A DNA stretch of 64,000 bases, from assembly GCF_030066995.1 (NCBI RefSeq), contig NZ_JASJAP010000002.1, positions 124,001 to 188,000 of the forward strand, written 5' to 3'. Position numbers and translations under genes: made by a program. Position 1 is the first letter of the stretch, and every line of letters starts with the position of its first letter. Positions 27,627 through 36,578 of the stretch are shown here, one piece after another. This DNA is from Erythrobacter sp. Lineage in GTDB: Bacteria; Pseudomonadota; Alphaproteobacteria; Sphingomonadales; Sphingomonadaceae. A model generated the notes under the pieces. It ran no database searches. It saw only the letters and a program-made list of their open reading frames with translations, and had not been told where the DNA came from.

Positions 27627-29969
27627 ATGAAAACCCCCTATCGAATGCGGCGCGGTTTCGCGCTGCTTACGTCCGGCTGCGCCCTCGCCGCTCTGGCCAC
27701 ACCTGGTGTTGCATTTGCGCAAGATGAAACAGCAGACGATGTGACCGCCGAAGAGCAAACGCCCGAGCGTGAAAGCTCGCTCGATGCTATCAACAACATA
27801 GTTGTCACCGGCACAAAGACGCAAAACGTCGAGAACGTCCAAGACGTGGCGCTCGCCGTCACCGCGTTCAACGCAGACACGCTCGAAGCGTTTAAAGTCC
27901 GCGACATCCAAGGCCTCAGCTTTCAGGCGCCGAACGTGTCGCTCGACCAAATCGGGACCAGCCGCGGGACGGCCAACTTCTCGATCCGTGGTCTTGGTAT
28001 CAACTCCTCGATCCCGTCGATCGACCCCACCGTTGGCGTGTTCGTCGATGGCGTCTACCTTGGTTTCAACGGCGGCGTCGTCTTCGACATCTTCGACGTG
28101 GAAAGCGTGGAAATCCTGCGCGGACCGCAAGGCGTGCTGTTCGGTCGCAACGTGACCGGCGGTGCGGTGGTGGTCAACACCGGCAACCCGACCGAGGAAT
28201 TCAGCGGCCAGATTCGCGCCGCTGTGGACGGCCCGATCGACAGCGGTCGCGGCGGTGAGAACTACACGACCAGCGCGGTGCTCTCGGGTCCGATCATCGA
28301 AGACACGCTGCTTTTCAAAGTGGCCGGCTATTACAACAACGATGAAGGGTATTTCATCAATCAGTTCGACGGCTCCAACCACGGCGCTGCCGAGACCTAC
28401 ATCATCCGAGGCGCTCTCGAAGCGCGGCTCGGCGATCTCACGATCACCGGCAAGCTCGATTATTTCGACAGCGAGGGCGATGGCCCTTCGGCTCAGAACC
28501 GCGGCATCTTCGAGCGCGACACGTTCGATTTTGCAATCGACGAACCCGGCGCCTACGCCAACGAAATCTGGACCGGATCGCTCACCGCCGAGTGGGATGT
28601 TGGTCCGGGCACGCTGACCAACATTTTCGGCTATCGCGATTACGCGGGCACAACGCTCGGCGATATCGACGGGACGACCGAATTCCTTTTCCACTCGAAC
28701 ACGGAAACGGTGCAGGATCAGATCTCGAACGAAATCCGCTACGCTGTGTCGACCGACACGTTCGATCTGACCGTAGGCGGCTTCTACTTCGATCAGAGTA
28801 TCGCGTACACCGAAGTTCGCGAGTTGCCGTTCGCCACTCCGCTGCCCTTCTATGGCGGCGGTGCACAGGACCATGAAGTGCTGGGCCTGTTTGCCAACTC
28901 CCAGATCTATCTGACGGACAGCTTCTCGATCATCGCGGGTGTCCGCTGGAGCCAGGAAACCAAGGACGCGGCGGTCACCTACATCGAAGTGCGCCCCGAA
29001 TGCTCGGTTGTCGACGGGACCTGCCCGACCACCGGGACAAACCCCTTCACCGGCAACTCGAACGGCTTTGAAGACGATGTGCGCTTCCGCAACGTCTCAC
29101 CGAAGCTGGGCCTGCAGTATGAATTCGCCAGCAGCCAGATCTACAGCCACTGGACCCGAGGCTTTCGTTCGGGCGGCTATAACTTCCGCATCACCGCGCC
29201 TCAGGCGTTCGAAGCGGTTGTCGCAGATACGGGTGACTTCAACTTCGATGAAGAGCAGGTCGATACCTTCGAAATCGGCGGCAAGTTCCAGACCGACGAT
29301 GGCGTCTTCACTCTCAACGTTGCCGCCTATTACACGATGATCAAGGACATGCAGCGCGAGGTGAACGAGGTGAACCCCGATGACGGAAGCGTTGTCCAGT
29401 CGATCTTCAACACCGCCGATGCGTCTATCTACGGCTTCGAAGCGGAATCGCGCATTCGCCTGTCGAATTCGCTCATCGTGACGGCGAATATCGGCCTCAT
29501 CAACGATGAGTATGATGAGATCTTCAGCGATATCAACGGCGATGGCGTGATCGATGAGGCGGATGAGGATCTGCGTCTTCCCCGCGTGCCGGAAGTCACC
29601 TGGGGCATGGGCTTGATCCACGAGCTGCTGCTGGACGGCGGCAACGAAATCCTGACCCGCGTGAATTACCAGTATCGTGACGAGTTCGCCTACACCGATA
29701 ACAATCTGGGCTGGATTCAGGACATCAGCAACCTGGAGGCGAACATCACCTGGGTAACGCCGGTCGATGGCTTCTCGGTTTCGCTCTACGGGCGCAACCT
29801 GTTTGACGAAGTGCAGGCTGGCGGAGACACCCAGCTCGGTATCGTGCCGTTTGGTGGACCGCTGTCCACCGGCGTCAACCAGCCCTTTGCCAACAATCCC
29901 GGCGGTGGCACCTTCTCCCCACTCAGCCGCGGTCGCAATGTCGGTGTTGAGCTCCTGTTTGAGTTCTGA
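27627..29969 (+). CDS. TonB-dependent outer-membrane receptor
   Basis: The 780-residue protein begins with a signal peptide (about 1-33). A TonB-box-like segment (NNIVVTGTK) follows, then the plug domain (about 65-180) with NFSIRGLGINSS, VGVFVDGVYLG and VEILRGPQGVLFGRNVTGG. The 22-stranded barrel ends in ELLFEF with terminal Phe, as usual for BAM substrates. The domain style resembles receptors that are numerous in sphingomonads and take up siderophores, vitamins or plant/algal compounds; the ligand is unknown. TCAGGAGAGG lies upstream of the ATG and a terminator follows the stop. It is monocistronic. Confidence 0.92.
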   Translation: MKTPYRMRRGFALLTSGCALAALATPGVAFAQDETADDVTAEEQTPERESSLDAINNIVVTGTKTQNVENVQDVALAVTAFNADTLEAFKVRDIQGLSFQAPNVSLDQIGTSRGTANFSIRGLGINSSIPSIDPTVGVFVDGVYLGFNGGVVFDIFDVESVEILRGPQGVLFGRNVTGGAVVVNTGNPTEEFSGQIRAAVDGPIDSGRGGENYTTSAVLSGPIIEDTLLFKVAGYYNNDEGYFINQFDGSNHGAAETYIIRGALEARLGDLTITGKLDYFDSEGDGPSAQNRGIFERDTFDFAIDEPGAYANEIWTGSLTAEWDVGPGTLTNIFGYRDYAGTTLGDIDGTTEFLFHSNTETVQDQISNEIRYAVSTDTFDLTVGGFYFDQSIAYTEVRELPFATPLPFYGGGAQDHEVLGLFANSQIYLTDSFSIIAGVRWSQETKDAAVTYIEVRPECSVVDGTCPTTGTNPFTGNSNGFEDDVRFRNVSPKLGLQYEFASSQIYSHWTRGFRSGGYNFRITAPQAFEAVVADTGDFNFDEEQVDTFEIGGKFQTDDGVFTLNVAAYYTMIKDMQREVNEVNPDDGSVVQSIFNTADASIYGFEAESRIRLSNSLIVTANIGLINDEYDEIFSDINGDGVIDEADEDLRLPRVPEVTWGMGLIHELLLDGGNEILTRVNYQYRDEFAYTDNNLGWIQDISNLEANITWVTPVDGFSVSLYGRNLFDEVQAGGDTQLGIVPFGGPLSTGVNQPFANNPGGGTFSPLSRGRNVGVELLFEF

Positions 29970-29994
29970 TGCCAAATGGCTTGATTGAGATTTG

Positions 29995-30028
29995 AAGGGG
30001 GCGCTCCAGAGATGGGGCGCCCCTTCTT
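29995..30028 (+). terminator. intrinsic terminator after the TonB receptor
   Basis: A GC-rich stem (AAGGGGGCGC with GCGCCCCTT, one bulged G) is followed by CTT and TT. It lies about 25 nt after the stop. Confidence 0.65.
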
Positions 30029-30050
30029 GGTTGCGGCGCCAAGCGGGCTT

Positions 30051-30518
30051 TCATACGCGCGGAACCAGAACCAGCAGCGCGATCGGCGCGTCATCGAAGC
30101 CGACAAAGCTCCACTCATCCGCCGCGCCGGAAATCGGATACCACAGCCCGTTCAGTTGGTTCGTGACGATGGTGCGTTCACTCGGCGCAAAGGCGCCCAG
30201 AAAAGCCTCGGCGCATTGAAGCACGCGCGTATCGCCAAGCCACAGCGTCTTGCGATCCGAGATGTCCGTGGCAAGCGCCTCGACCATCGTGGCCCGGGCG
30301 GAGCGGGGCACGGTCCAATTCTCGCCCGGATCGAGCATCTCCCAGTTGAAGCCAATGGGCTGAAAGCCGAAACGCTGCGCAAACGCGTCCGCCTTGGCCG
30401 CCGGGCTCAGCGCCTCTTGCGGCGCCTCCCCCGTTTCGAAGCGGACCAGCGCGCGCTCCTCCAACGCTTCGCGCCGATCCTCGATAAACGCGCTGAGTTT
30501 CGAGAGCGTGCGGCTCAA
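30051..30518 (-). CDS. unrecognised 155-residue protein coupled to yggS
   Basis: A TTG start at 30516-30518 overlaps the TGA of yggS in TTGA, so translation is probably coupled. The protein has no signal peptide or membrane helix. Its N-terminus is helical and charged (LSAFIEDRREALEERALVRF), and the C-terminal half is more hydrophobic (ISDRKTLWLGD, then FVGFDDAPIALLVLVPRV). It may be a small soluble accessory protein, but no family is recognised and there are no obvious catalytic motifs. Confidence 0.7.
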   Translation of the reverse strand: MSRTLSKLSAFIEDRREALEERALVRFETGEAPQEALSPAAKADAFAQRFGFQPIGFNWEMLDPGENWTVPRSARATMVEALATDISDRKTLWLGDTRVLQCAEAFLGAFAPSERTIVTNQLNGLWYPISGAADEWSFVGFDDAPIALLVLVPRV

Positions 30519-31177
30519 CCGCGCGCGCCGAACAAAGCGGTGCCCACGCGGATATGCGTCGCGCCCAGCTGCACCGCGGTCGCGTAGTCGCCGCTCATAC
30601 CCATTGAGAGGCCTTCAAGGCCGTTATCGTCGGCGAGCTTAGCAAGCAGGGCAAAAAACGGCGCGGGTTCGATATCGGCGGGTGGCAGGCACATGAGCCC
30701 CGCAACAGGCACGTCGGTCTCGCGCACCTTAGCCAGAAAATCGGGCAGCTCGGCGATCGGGCATCCCCCTTTCTGGGGCTCATCGCCGATATTGACCTGA
30801 ACGAAGCACGGCACGCGTCGTCCGACCTTGTCCATTGCTTTGGCGAGCGCTTTCAGGAGACTGGGGCGATCGAGCGCGTGGATGCAGTCGAACAGGCGGA
30901 CCGCGTCTTCGGCCTTGTTCGATTGCAACTGGCCAATTGAGTGGAGCTCGACCTCGCCATAGCGCTCCAGCAGCTCGGGCCATTTCTCCTGCGCTTCCTG
31001 CACGCGGTTCTCGCCGAAGACGCGGTGGCCAAGGTCTAGCAACGGTGTGATATTGTCCGCCGGGTGCGTCTTGCTGACCGCGATCAGCGTGATCTCGTCG
31101 CGCTCGCGCCGAGCGGGTTTGAGCACCCGGGCGATATTCTCTTCGATGGCCTCAAGCCGAGTGGCTGCGCTTTCCAT
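30515..31177 (-). CDS. YggS family pyridoxal phosphate homeostasis protein
   Basis: The 220-residue protein matches the YggS/PLPBP family. The PLP lysine is in LIAVSKTHPA (near residue 36). Family segments FGENRVQEAQEKW, HSIGQLQSNKAEDAV, VQVNIGDEPQKGGC and GLSMGMSGDYATAVQLGATHIRVGTALFG, given in parts, follow. These single-domain PLP-binding proteins buffer PLP and affect amino-acid pools; no enzyme activity is assigned. The ATG at 31175-31177 (MESAATRLEAI) is chosen because the open extension upstream is Arg/Ala-rich noise. It is divergent from the ThiE-like gene with about 35 nt between. Confidence 0.9.
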   Translation of the reverse strand: MESAATRLEAIEENIARVLKPARRERDEITLIAVSKTHPADNITPLLDLGHRVFGENRVQEAQEKWPELLERYGEVELHSIGQLQSNKAEDAVRLFDCIHALDRPSLLKALAKAMDKVGRRVPCFVQVNIGDEPQKGGCPIAELPDFLAKVRETDVPVAGLMCLPPADIEPAPFFALLAKLADDNGLEGLSMGMSGDYATAVQLGATHIRVGTALFGARG

Positions 31178-31212
31178 AGTGGTCCTTGCTTTTGGCGCGC
31201 TATAGCGTCGCC

Positions 31213-31746
31213 ATGCCGCAAGACCAGACCCTCCCGGACCTTTGGCTGCTTTCCGATGGGCGCAACGATGACAAGCTCGAAACCGCGCTTGCCGCGATGC
31301 CCCGGGGGAACGCATTTGTCTTCCGGCACTATCATCTCGCGGCTGGCGAACGACGCAAGCGCTTTGACGAACTCGCTGAAATTGCGCGATCTCGCGATCA
31401 TCTCACCGTTCTGTCAGGGGATGCGGAACAGGGGATCGAATGGGGCGCCGACGGGATTTATGGGCCGCCCACCAACCTCGGCAAACGCGAGGGCCTGATG
31501 CGCTTTGCAACCGCTCACAGCGCGCGCGAAGTCCTTCTGGCAAACCGGAACGGGGCCGACGCGCTCTTCCTCTCCCCGGTCTTTCCGACGCGTTCGCATC
31601 CGGGTGGGGCGTGTCTCGGCGTATCGCTGTTCCGGGAGCTTGCGGCGCGCTCGCAGATACCGGTTATCGCCCTTGGCGGCATGACAGCGACGCGCGCAAA
31701 GGAAATGAATTGGCCGCGATGGGCCGCGATCGACGGTTTAAGCTAG
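31213..31746 (+). CDS. thiamine phosphate synthase-like (ThiE/TenI) protein
   Basis: The 177-residue TIM-barrel-type protein contains the late ThiE/TenI phosphate-site pattern ALFLSPVFPTRSHPGG, then IPVIALGGM. In true ThiE this barrel joins HMP-PP and the thiazole phosphate to make thiamine phosphate. The sequence is shorter than ThiE of about 210 residues, and the early barrel motifs are weak, so it may be a TenI-like paralogue with another role. The start MPQDQTLPD at 31213 is preferred over an open extension. There is no thiamine riboswitch in the short upstream gap. Confidence 0.7.
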   Translation: MPQDQTLPDLWLLSDGRNDDKLETALAAMPRGNAFVFRHYHLAAGERRKRFDELAEIARSRDHLTVLSGDAEQGIEWGADGIYGPPTNLGKREGLMRFATAHSAREVLLANRNGADALFLSPVFPTRSHPGGACLGVSLFRELAARSQIPVIALGGMTATRAKEMNWPRWAAIDGLS

Positions 31747-31794
31747 CGCTCCGGCCACCTCAGATCGCTTGACCGGGCTCCGGCAAGGATTCAT

Positions 31795-31881
31795 GGTGTG
31801 TTCCAACCAAGGAGCGTGCGTTCGGTATGCTCCGCCCAAGGAGCACGCGTCTGGTGTGCTCCACCCAAGGAGCATCGCATG
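31795..31881 (+). repeat. three exact-period 29-nt repeats with hairpins ending at the ftsK start
   Basis: Units are 31795-31823, 31824-31852 and 31853-31881. Each reads GGTGTGCTCC-N4-AAGGAGCA with small changes. The TGCTCC and GGAGCA parts can pair around a 6-nt loop, and in unit 1 one G-U wobble replaces a pair. The AAGGAG of unit 3 is the ftsK ribosome site, 6 nt before the ATG, and the last three bases of unit 3 are that ATG. Units 1 and 2 carry the same AAGGAG without a good start after it. Confidence 0.8.
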
Positions 31882-34344
31882 GCCACCAGAGCCGCCCATA
31901 ACCGCAAATCCACCGCCGAATGGCGCGCGGGGCTGCAACGCTCGATCCGCCGAACCGTCCAGATGACGGGTGCAGGCGTGCTGCTGCTGGCGATGTTCTT
32001 CCTGGCGCTTGCGCTGGTCACCTACACGCCGACCGATCCGAGCTTCTCGACGGCCGCCAGCGGCGAGAGGATCGGCAATTGGCTGGGGCGGCCGGGCGCG
32101 TGGACCGCGGATCTGGTGCTTTTCAGCTTTGGGGTGCCCGGCGCGCTGCTTTTGCCGCTGCTCTATGTCTCCGCGCGCAAGTTGTGGCGCGATGTCGAAC
32201 AGGATGGAGACCTGGAAGCCGAACCCGACACCACCCGCTGGTGGCGACCGCTGGCGCTGCTTGTGGTGGCCATGGCGCTGCTCTCGACGCTGCTCGGCAT
32301 CGTCTTGCCGACACCCGGCGGATCGCTGCCCGCACAGCTGGGCGGCCTTGTCGGCCTGCTCGGCGCCGGCGGGGTGGAAGCGCTTGCCAACCGGATGGGC
32401 GGCGAGGTGGCCGGATGGATTACGCTCGGCGCCGCTGTCGTGTGCCTTGCGATTGCGGTCGCGCTGCTGACCAAGATTTTCGCGATCGACTGGCGGGCGT
32501 TCCTGACCCTGCCCGATTTCCTCTCCCGCGCCGGCGTTGAGGACGATCGGTGGGACAACGCGGACCGCAACACCGCAAGGCCGCTTATCGGCCGCCTTCG
32601 CTCGATGATGTCCTGGGTCCCCTTTATCGGGATTGGGCAGGCCCGGTTGCCCGCACCAAGCTATGACGATGTCGGCGAGGACGAGGATGAAACCGCGCCC
32701 CTCCCCAAAGCCAAGGCCGGACGCGCTCCGGTGCAAGATCAAGCGCCGCGGCGCGCGCCCGAAATCACGGATCCCAGCGCGCCGCCGCGCAAGGCTCGCC
32801 CGGCCAAGGCCAATCAGGGCGACATGTTCGCGACCTTCAACCTGCCCAGTCTCGACCTGCTCGCCGAGCCGCCCGTTGACGAGGGCCCGGCCCTCGACAA
32901 GCTCGCGCTCGAACGCAACGCGCGCCTGCTTGAAAACGTGCTCGACGACTTCAACGTCAAGGGCGAGATCACCGCGGTGCGCACGGGGCCGGTTGTCACC
33001 ATGTACGAGCTTGAACCCGCGCCGGGCATCAAGGCCAGCCGCGTCGTCGGCCTTGCCGAGGACATCGCCCGCAATATGAGCGCCATCAGCGCGCGCGTCT
33101 CGACCATTCCGGGCAAGACCGTGATCGGCATCGAACTGCCCAATTCGGATCGCCAGATGGTAATGCTAAAGGAACTGGCCGCAAGCGCGGACTTCGCCGA
33201 GCACAAGGGCAATCTGCCGATCATCCTGGGAAAGGATATAGCCGGCGAGCCGATCATCGCGGACCTCGCCGCCATGCCGCACCTGCTGGTCGCAGGCACC
33301 ACCGGTTCGGGCAAATCGGTGGGTCTCAACTGTATCCTGTTGAGCCTGCTCTACACCTTCACGCCATCCGAATGCCGGCTGATTCTGATCGATCCCAAGG
33401 TTCTTGAACTCAAGAGCTATGACGACATTCCGCACCTTCTCAGCCCCGTGGTGACCGAGCCGCACAAGAGCGTGCGCGCGCTCAAATGGGCGGTCGAGGA
33501 GATGGAGAAACGCTATCGCATGATGTCGAGCGTGAACTCGCGCAACATCAACTCCTTCAACGAAAAGGTCCGCGCCGCCGCCGCCAGAGGCAAGCCGCTG
33601 GGCCGCCGGGTGCAGACCGGGTTTGACCCGGAAACGGGCGAACAGCTCTACGAAGAGGAGCAGCTCGATTACGAACCGCTGCCGCTGATCGTGCTGATCG
33701 TCGACGAACTCGCCGACCTGATGGTGACCGTGGGCAAGGAGATCGAAGTCCTCATCCAGCGCCTGAGCCAGAAAAGCCGCGCGGCGGGTATCCACCTCAT
33801 CATGGCGACGCAGCGCCCCAGCGTCGATGTCATAACCGGCGTTATCAAGGCGAACCTGCCCACCCGCATAAGCTTCAAGGTCACCAGCCGCATCGACAGC
33901 CGCACCATCCTGGGCGAACAGGGCGCAGAACAGCTGCTGGGCAAGGGCGACATGCTCTACAAGCCCAACACCGGCGCGATGGTGCGCGTCCACGGACCGT
34001 TCGTCTCCGACGAGGAAGTCGAAGCGGTCGCTGATTTCTGGCGCGCGCAGGGGGAGCCGGAATATGTCGATGCGGTCACCGAAGAGCCCGAAGAGGGCGG
34101 CCTCACCTTCGAGGACGATCTCACCGCGTCCGACAACCCCGAAGAACGCAAATATCGCCAGGCCTGCCAGATCGTGATCGAGAACCAGAAGGCGAGCGGA
34201 TCGTGGCTCCAGCGCCAGATGGGCGTGGGCTACAACACCGCGGCCAAATGGATCGAACGCATGGAGAGCGAGGGGCTTGTGGGCCCGGCCAACCATGTGG
34301 GCCGCCGCGAAATCTTCCGCGATCGCGACGGCAATCCGATCTGA
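31879..34344 (+). CDS. ftsK: DNA translocase FtsK
   Basis: The 821-residue protein has four to five N-terminal membrane helices (about 25-195) that anchor it at the septum. A Pro/Ala-rich linker of about 100 residues follows, then the alpha/beta motor with Walker A AGTTGSGKS near 472 and Walker B LIVLIVDELADLM. The C-terminal winged-helix gamma domain (about 755-815; QASGSWLQRQMG-like region, then AAKWIERMESEGLVG) reads KOPS-type sequences. It moves chromosome ends towards the dif site during division. The start MATRAAHNRK is fixed by the AAGGAG of the third 29-nt repeat. The frame is open through the repeats, but that part is repeat-derived. Confidence 0.93.
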   Translation: MATRAAHNRKSTAEWRAGLQRSIRRTVQMTGAGVLLLAMFFLALALVTYTPTDPSFSTAASGERIGNWLGRPGAWTADLVLFSFGVPGALLLPLLYVSARKLWRDVEQDGDLEAEPDTTRWWRPLALLVVAMALLSTLLGIVLPTPGGSLPAQLGGLVGLLGAGGVEALANRMGGEVAGWITLGAAVVCLAIAVALLTKIFAIDWRAFLTLPDFLSRAGVEDDRWDNADRNTARPLIGRLRSMMSWVPFIGIGQARLPAPSYDDVGEDEDETAPLPKAKAGRAPVQDQAPRRAPEITDPSAPPRKARPAKANQGDMFATFNLPSLDLLAEPPVDEGPALDKLALERNARLLENVLDDFNVKGEITAVRTGPVVTMYELEPAPGIKASRVVGLAEDIARNMSAISARVSTIPGKTVIGIELPNSDRQMVMLKELAASADFAEHKGNLPIILGKDIAGEPIIADLAAMPHLLVAGTTGSGKSVGLNCILLSLLYTFTPSECRLILIDPKVLELKSYDDIPHLLSPVVTEPHKSVRALKWAVEEMEKRYRMMSSVNSRNINSFNEKVRAAAARGKPLGRRVQTGFDPETGEQLYEEEQLDYEPLPLIVLIVDELADLMVTVGKEIEVLIQRLSQKSRAAGIHLIMATQRPSVDVITGVIKANLPTRISFKVTSRIDSRTILGEQGAEQLLGKGDMLYKPNTGAMVRVHGPFVSDEEVEAVADFWRAQGEPEYVDAVTEEPEEGGLTFEDDLTASDNPEERKYRQACQIVIENQKASGSWLQRQMGVGYNTAAKWIERMESEGLVGPANHVGRREIFRDRDGNPI

Positions 34345-34352
34345 TCGGCGCC

Positions 34353-35429
34353 CTATTCGGCGGCTTCCTCGAAATCAGCCTGGGTGAGCGCGGTCGAATT
34401 GGCGATCGCCGCCGCGCTCTTTTCCTGCACCTCCCCGGTCGCCGGGACGAGGCCGATCTGTGTGAGCGGCCCGTCCGCGCTCCAGCTCTTGGCCCATTGC
34501 GCAAGATATTCCTCGATACCCGGTGTCACGCCGATATGCGCCTTTTTCACGTACAGGTAGAGCGGGCGCGAGCCCGGATAGCTGCCGTCGGCAATCGTCT
34601 CGGCATTGGGCGCGACCCCTCCCAGCGTCAGGCCCCGGATCCGATCCGCGTTTTCTTCGAGATAGGAGTAGCCAAAAATCCCGATCGCGCTCGGATTGTT
34701 GGCGATCTTGCTGACCACCAGCTCGTCCTTCTCGCCTTGATCGACATAGGCGCTATCATTGCGCAGCGCGTGACAATTGGTCTCGAAGGCTTCGGGATCG
34801 CTCTCCTCCAGCGCCACCATGGCAGCGTTGGCGGTGCACACCGGCATCATGATCACATCAAGCAGTGCATCGCGCGTTCCGGAGGTTTCGGAGGGTCCGT
34901 ACACAATGATCGGTTCGTCCGGCAGGCCGCCCGCGACATCGGACCAGTTCGCACTGGTTTGTTCCTCGCCGAACGGGCTCGCGGACAGCGCGCGATAAAC
35001 GGTCGCCGGGGTCAGGCCGAAATCAAAGCCCTTCTCGATCGCCGCGGCGAAGACGATGCCGTCGCGACCGACCTTGATCTCGATAATATCGGAGACGCCC
35101 GCGCTCTGGCAGGCGTTGAACTCGTCCAGCGTCATCCGGCGCGAGGCGTTGACGATATCGACGGTGTCGGGGCCTTGCCCCTTGCAGAATTCCGCGATGC
35201 CCTCGCTCGAACCGGTAGACGAGATGTCGGGCGCGGCCAGACCTTCATTGGCGGCCACGGCGTCTTCGGCGACCTTTTGCGCGAAGGGATAGACGGTGGA
35301 AGAGCCGACCACCGTGACGGTTTCAATGATCTCTTCGGCTTCCTCAGCGCAGGCGCCCAGCGAAAGACAGGCGGCACCGGCGAGCAAAGCGGAGGCGAAC
35401 CGGGCCTTGGACTGTGACGTGTTTATCAT
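34353..35429 (-). CDS. PstS-like phosphate-binding lipoprotein (copy 1)
   Basis: The 358-residue product has a lipoprotein signal with LGAC (Cys near 27) and a type II periplasmic binding fold. PstS-like segments are VVGSSTVYPFAQ, the anion-binding loop region VNASRRMTLDEF and YGPSETSGTRDALLDV. It should bind phosphate for an ABC importer, but no pstCAB genes are adjacent. AGGAGGAA lies 9 nt upstream of the ATG at 35427-35429; an earlier ATG at 35450 would place that site inside the coding region. It follows a second copy by 48 nt on the same strand and converges on ftsK with an 8-nt gap. Confidence 0.85.
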   Translation of the reverse strand: MINTSQSKARFASALLAGAACLSLGACAEEAEEIIETVTVVGSSTVYPFAQKVAEDAVAANEGLAAPDISSTGSSEGIAEFCKGQGPDTVDIVNASRRMTLDEFNACQSAGVSDIIEIKVGRDGIVFAAAIEKGFDFGLTPATVYRALSASPFGEEQTSANWSDVAGGLPDEPIIVYGPSETSGTRDALLDVIMMPVCTANAAMVALEESDPEAFETNCHALRNDSAYVDQGEKDELVVSKIANNPSAIGIFGYSYLEENADRIRGLTLGGVAPNAETIADGSYPGSRPLYLYVKKAHIGVTPGIEEYLAQWAKSWSADGPLTQIGLVPATGEVQEKSAAAIANSTALTQADFEEAAE

Positions 35430-35477
35430 CGGAAACTTCCTCCTATCCATTGCAATTGCGGGGGCGAAACGCGGGGC

Positions 35478-36578
35478 TCATGCGTCGGGCGCCTCTTCGG
35501 GAGCGACCGCCACTTCGCCCGTCAGATCCTCGCGCGTCATTGTCAGACGTTCGCTTACCTTGGCAGCGTTGGCCGCCATCTCATCGGCGGGTGAGGCGAC
35601 AAGGCCGATCTTGGCAAGCGGGCCGTCCGACGACCAGTTCTTCACCCATTCCTCAAGGTAAAGGTCGAGGCCCGGTATGGCGCGCATATGCGCTTTCTTC
35701 ACGTAGATGTAGAGTGGACGCGCGCCGGGATACGCAAAGCTGGCGATGTTGTCGTAGGTCGGATCGACCCCGTTCATCGGCAGGCCTTGCACCTTGTCGG
35801 CGTTCTTATCGAGATAGGAAAAGCCGAAGAGCCCGACCGTGCGCGGATTGCTTTCGATCTTCTGGACGATGAGGTTGTCCTGCTCGCCCTGGTCCGAATA
35901 GGCGCCGTCCGAGCGCACTTCGGTGCACACCGCGCGGTGCTCGTCCGGATCCTCTTCCTTGAGGCGCTTCATGGCCGGATCGGTGTCGCAGCCCACTTCA
36001 AGGACCAGTTCCTTCAGCGCGTCGCGCGTGCCCGACGTGCTGGGCGGGCCGTAGACGAGTATCGGTTCGTCGGGCAGCGAGGGATCGACGTCGGCCCAGG
36101 TCTCGTTGGTCTGTTCGCCGCCGTAAGGCCGCGCCGCAAGCGCCTCGTAGACGATCCGGGGCGAAAGGTTCAGCTCGATCCCGCCCCGCGCGGACGCAAA
36201 CGCGATGCCATCCAAACCGACCTGCAATTCGATGATGTCGGTGACGCCGTTCGCCTGACACTTCTCGAACTCGCTCACCTTCATCCGGCGCGAGGCGTTG
36301 GCCATGTCGGGCGTGTCCGCGCCAACGCCCTGGCAAAAGAGCTGCATGCCCCCGCCCGTTCCCGTCTGCTCGATCAGGGGCGATTTGTAATCGGGGTTGG
36401 AGAGCGAGAAGCTCTCGGCGATCAGTTTTGCAAAAGGGTAAACGGTCGAGGAACCCACCGCCCGGATCGAATCGCGCGAAACATCGCCGCCGCAGCTCGT
36501 CACTACCAAGGACCCTAGCGCCGCCGCTGCGATGAGCGCGGCCTTGCGGCGGAACGCGAAAGAAGTGAGGCGGCGCAT
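35478..36578 (-). CDS. PstS-like phosphate-binding lipoprotein (copy 2)
   Basis: The 366-residue lipoprotein (VVTSC lipobox, Cys near 29) is a clear paralogue of the downstream copy. It shares AVGSSTVYPFAK, ANASRRMKVSEFEKC, YGPPSTSGTRDAL and RPLYIYVKKAHM. The two are divergent outside these blocks, so the duplication is not recent. It lies first in a two-gene unit. The ATG at 36576-36578 follows GGGA at 5 nt; another ATG two codons upstream is possible. The frame is open to 36746, but that extension is encoded by a 12-nt tandem repeat. Orphan binding proteins can share a transporter encoded elsewhere. Confidence 0.85.
   Translation of the reverse strand: MRRLTSFAFRRKAALIAAAALGSLVVTSCGGDVSRDSIRAVGSSTVYPFAKLIAESFSLSNPDYKSPLIEQTGTGGGMQLFCQGVGADTPDMANASRRMKVSEFEKCQANGVTDIIELQVGLDGIAFASARGGIELNLSPRIVYEALAARPYGGEQTNETWADVDPSLPDEPILVYGPPSTSGTRDALKELVLEVGCDTDPAMKRLKEEDPDEHRAVCTEVRSDGAYSDQGEQDNLIVQKIESNPRTVGLFGFSYLDKNADKVQGLPMNGVDPTYDNIASFAYPGARPLYIYVKKAHMRAIPGLDLYLEEWVKNWSSDGPLAKIGLVASPADEMAANAAKVSERLTMTREDLTGEVAVAPEEAPDA

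Noticed and set aside
27606..28874. 422-codon minus-strand frame
   Set aside because: It is a shadow of the TonB receptor gene, which has a signal peptide, plug and barrel motifs.
31186..31212. thiamine riboswitch before the ThiE-like gene
   Set aside because: The gap to the divergent yggS is only about 35 nt and has no conserved thiamine-box sequence.
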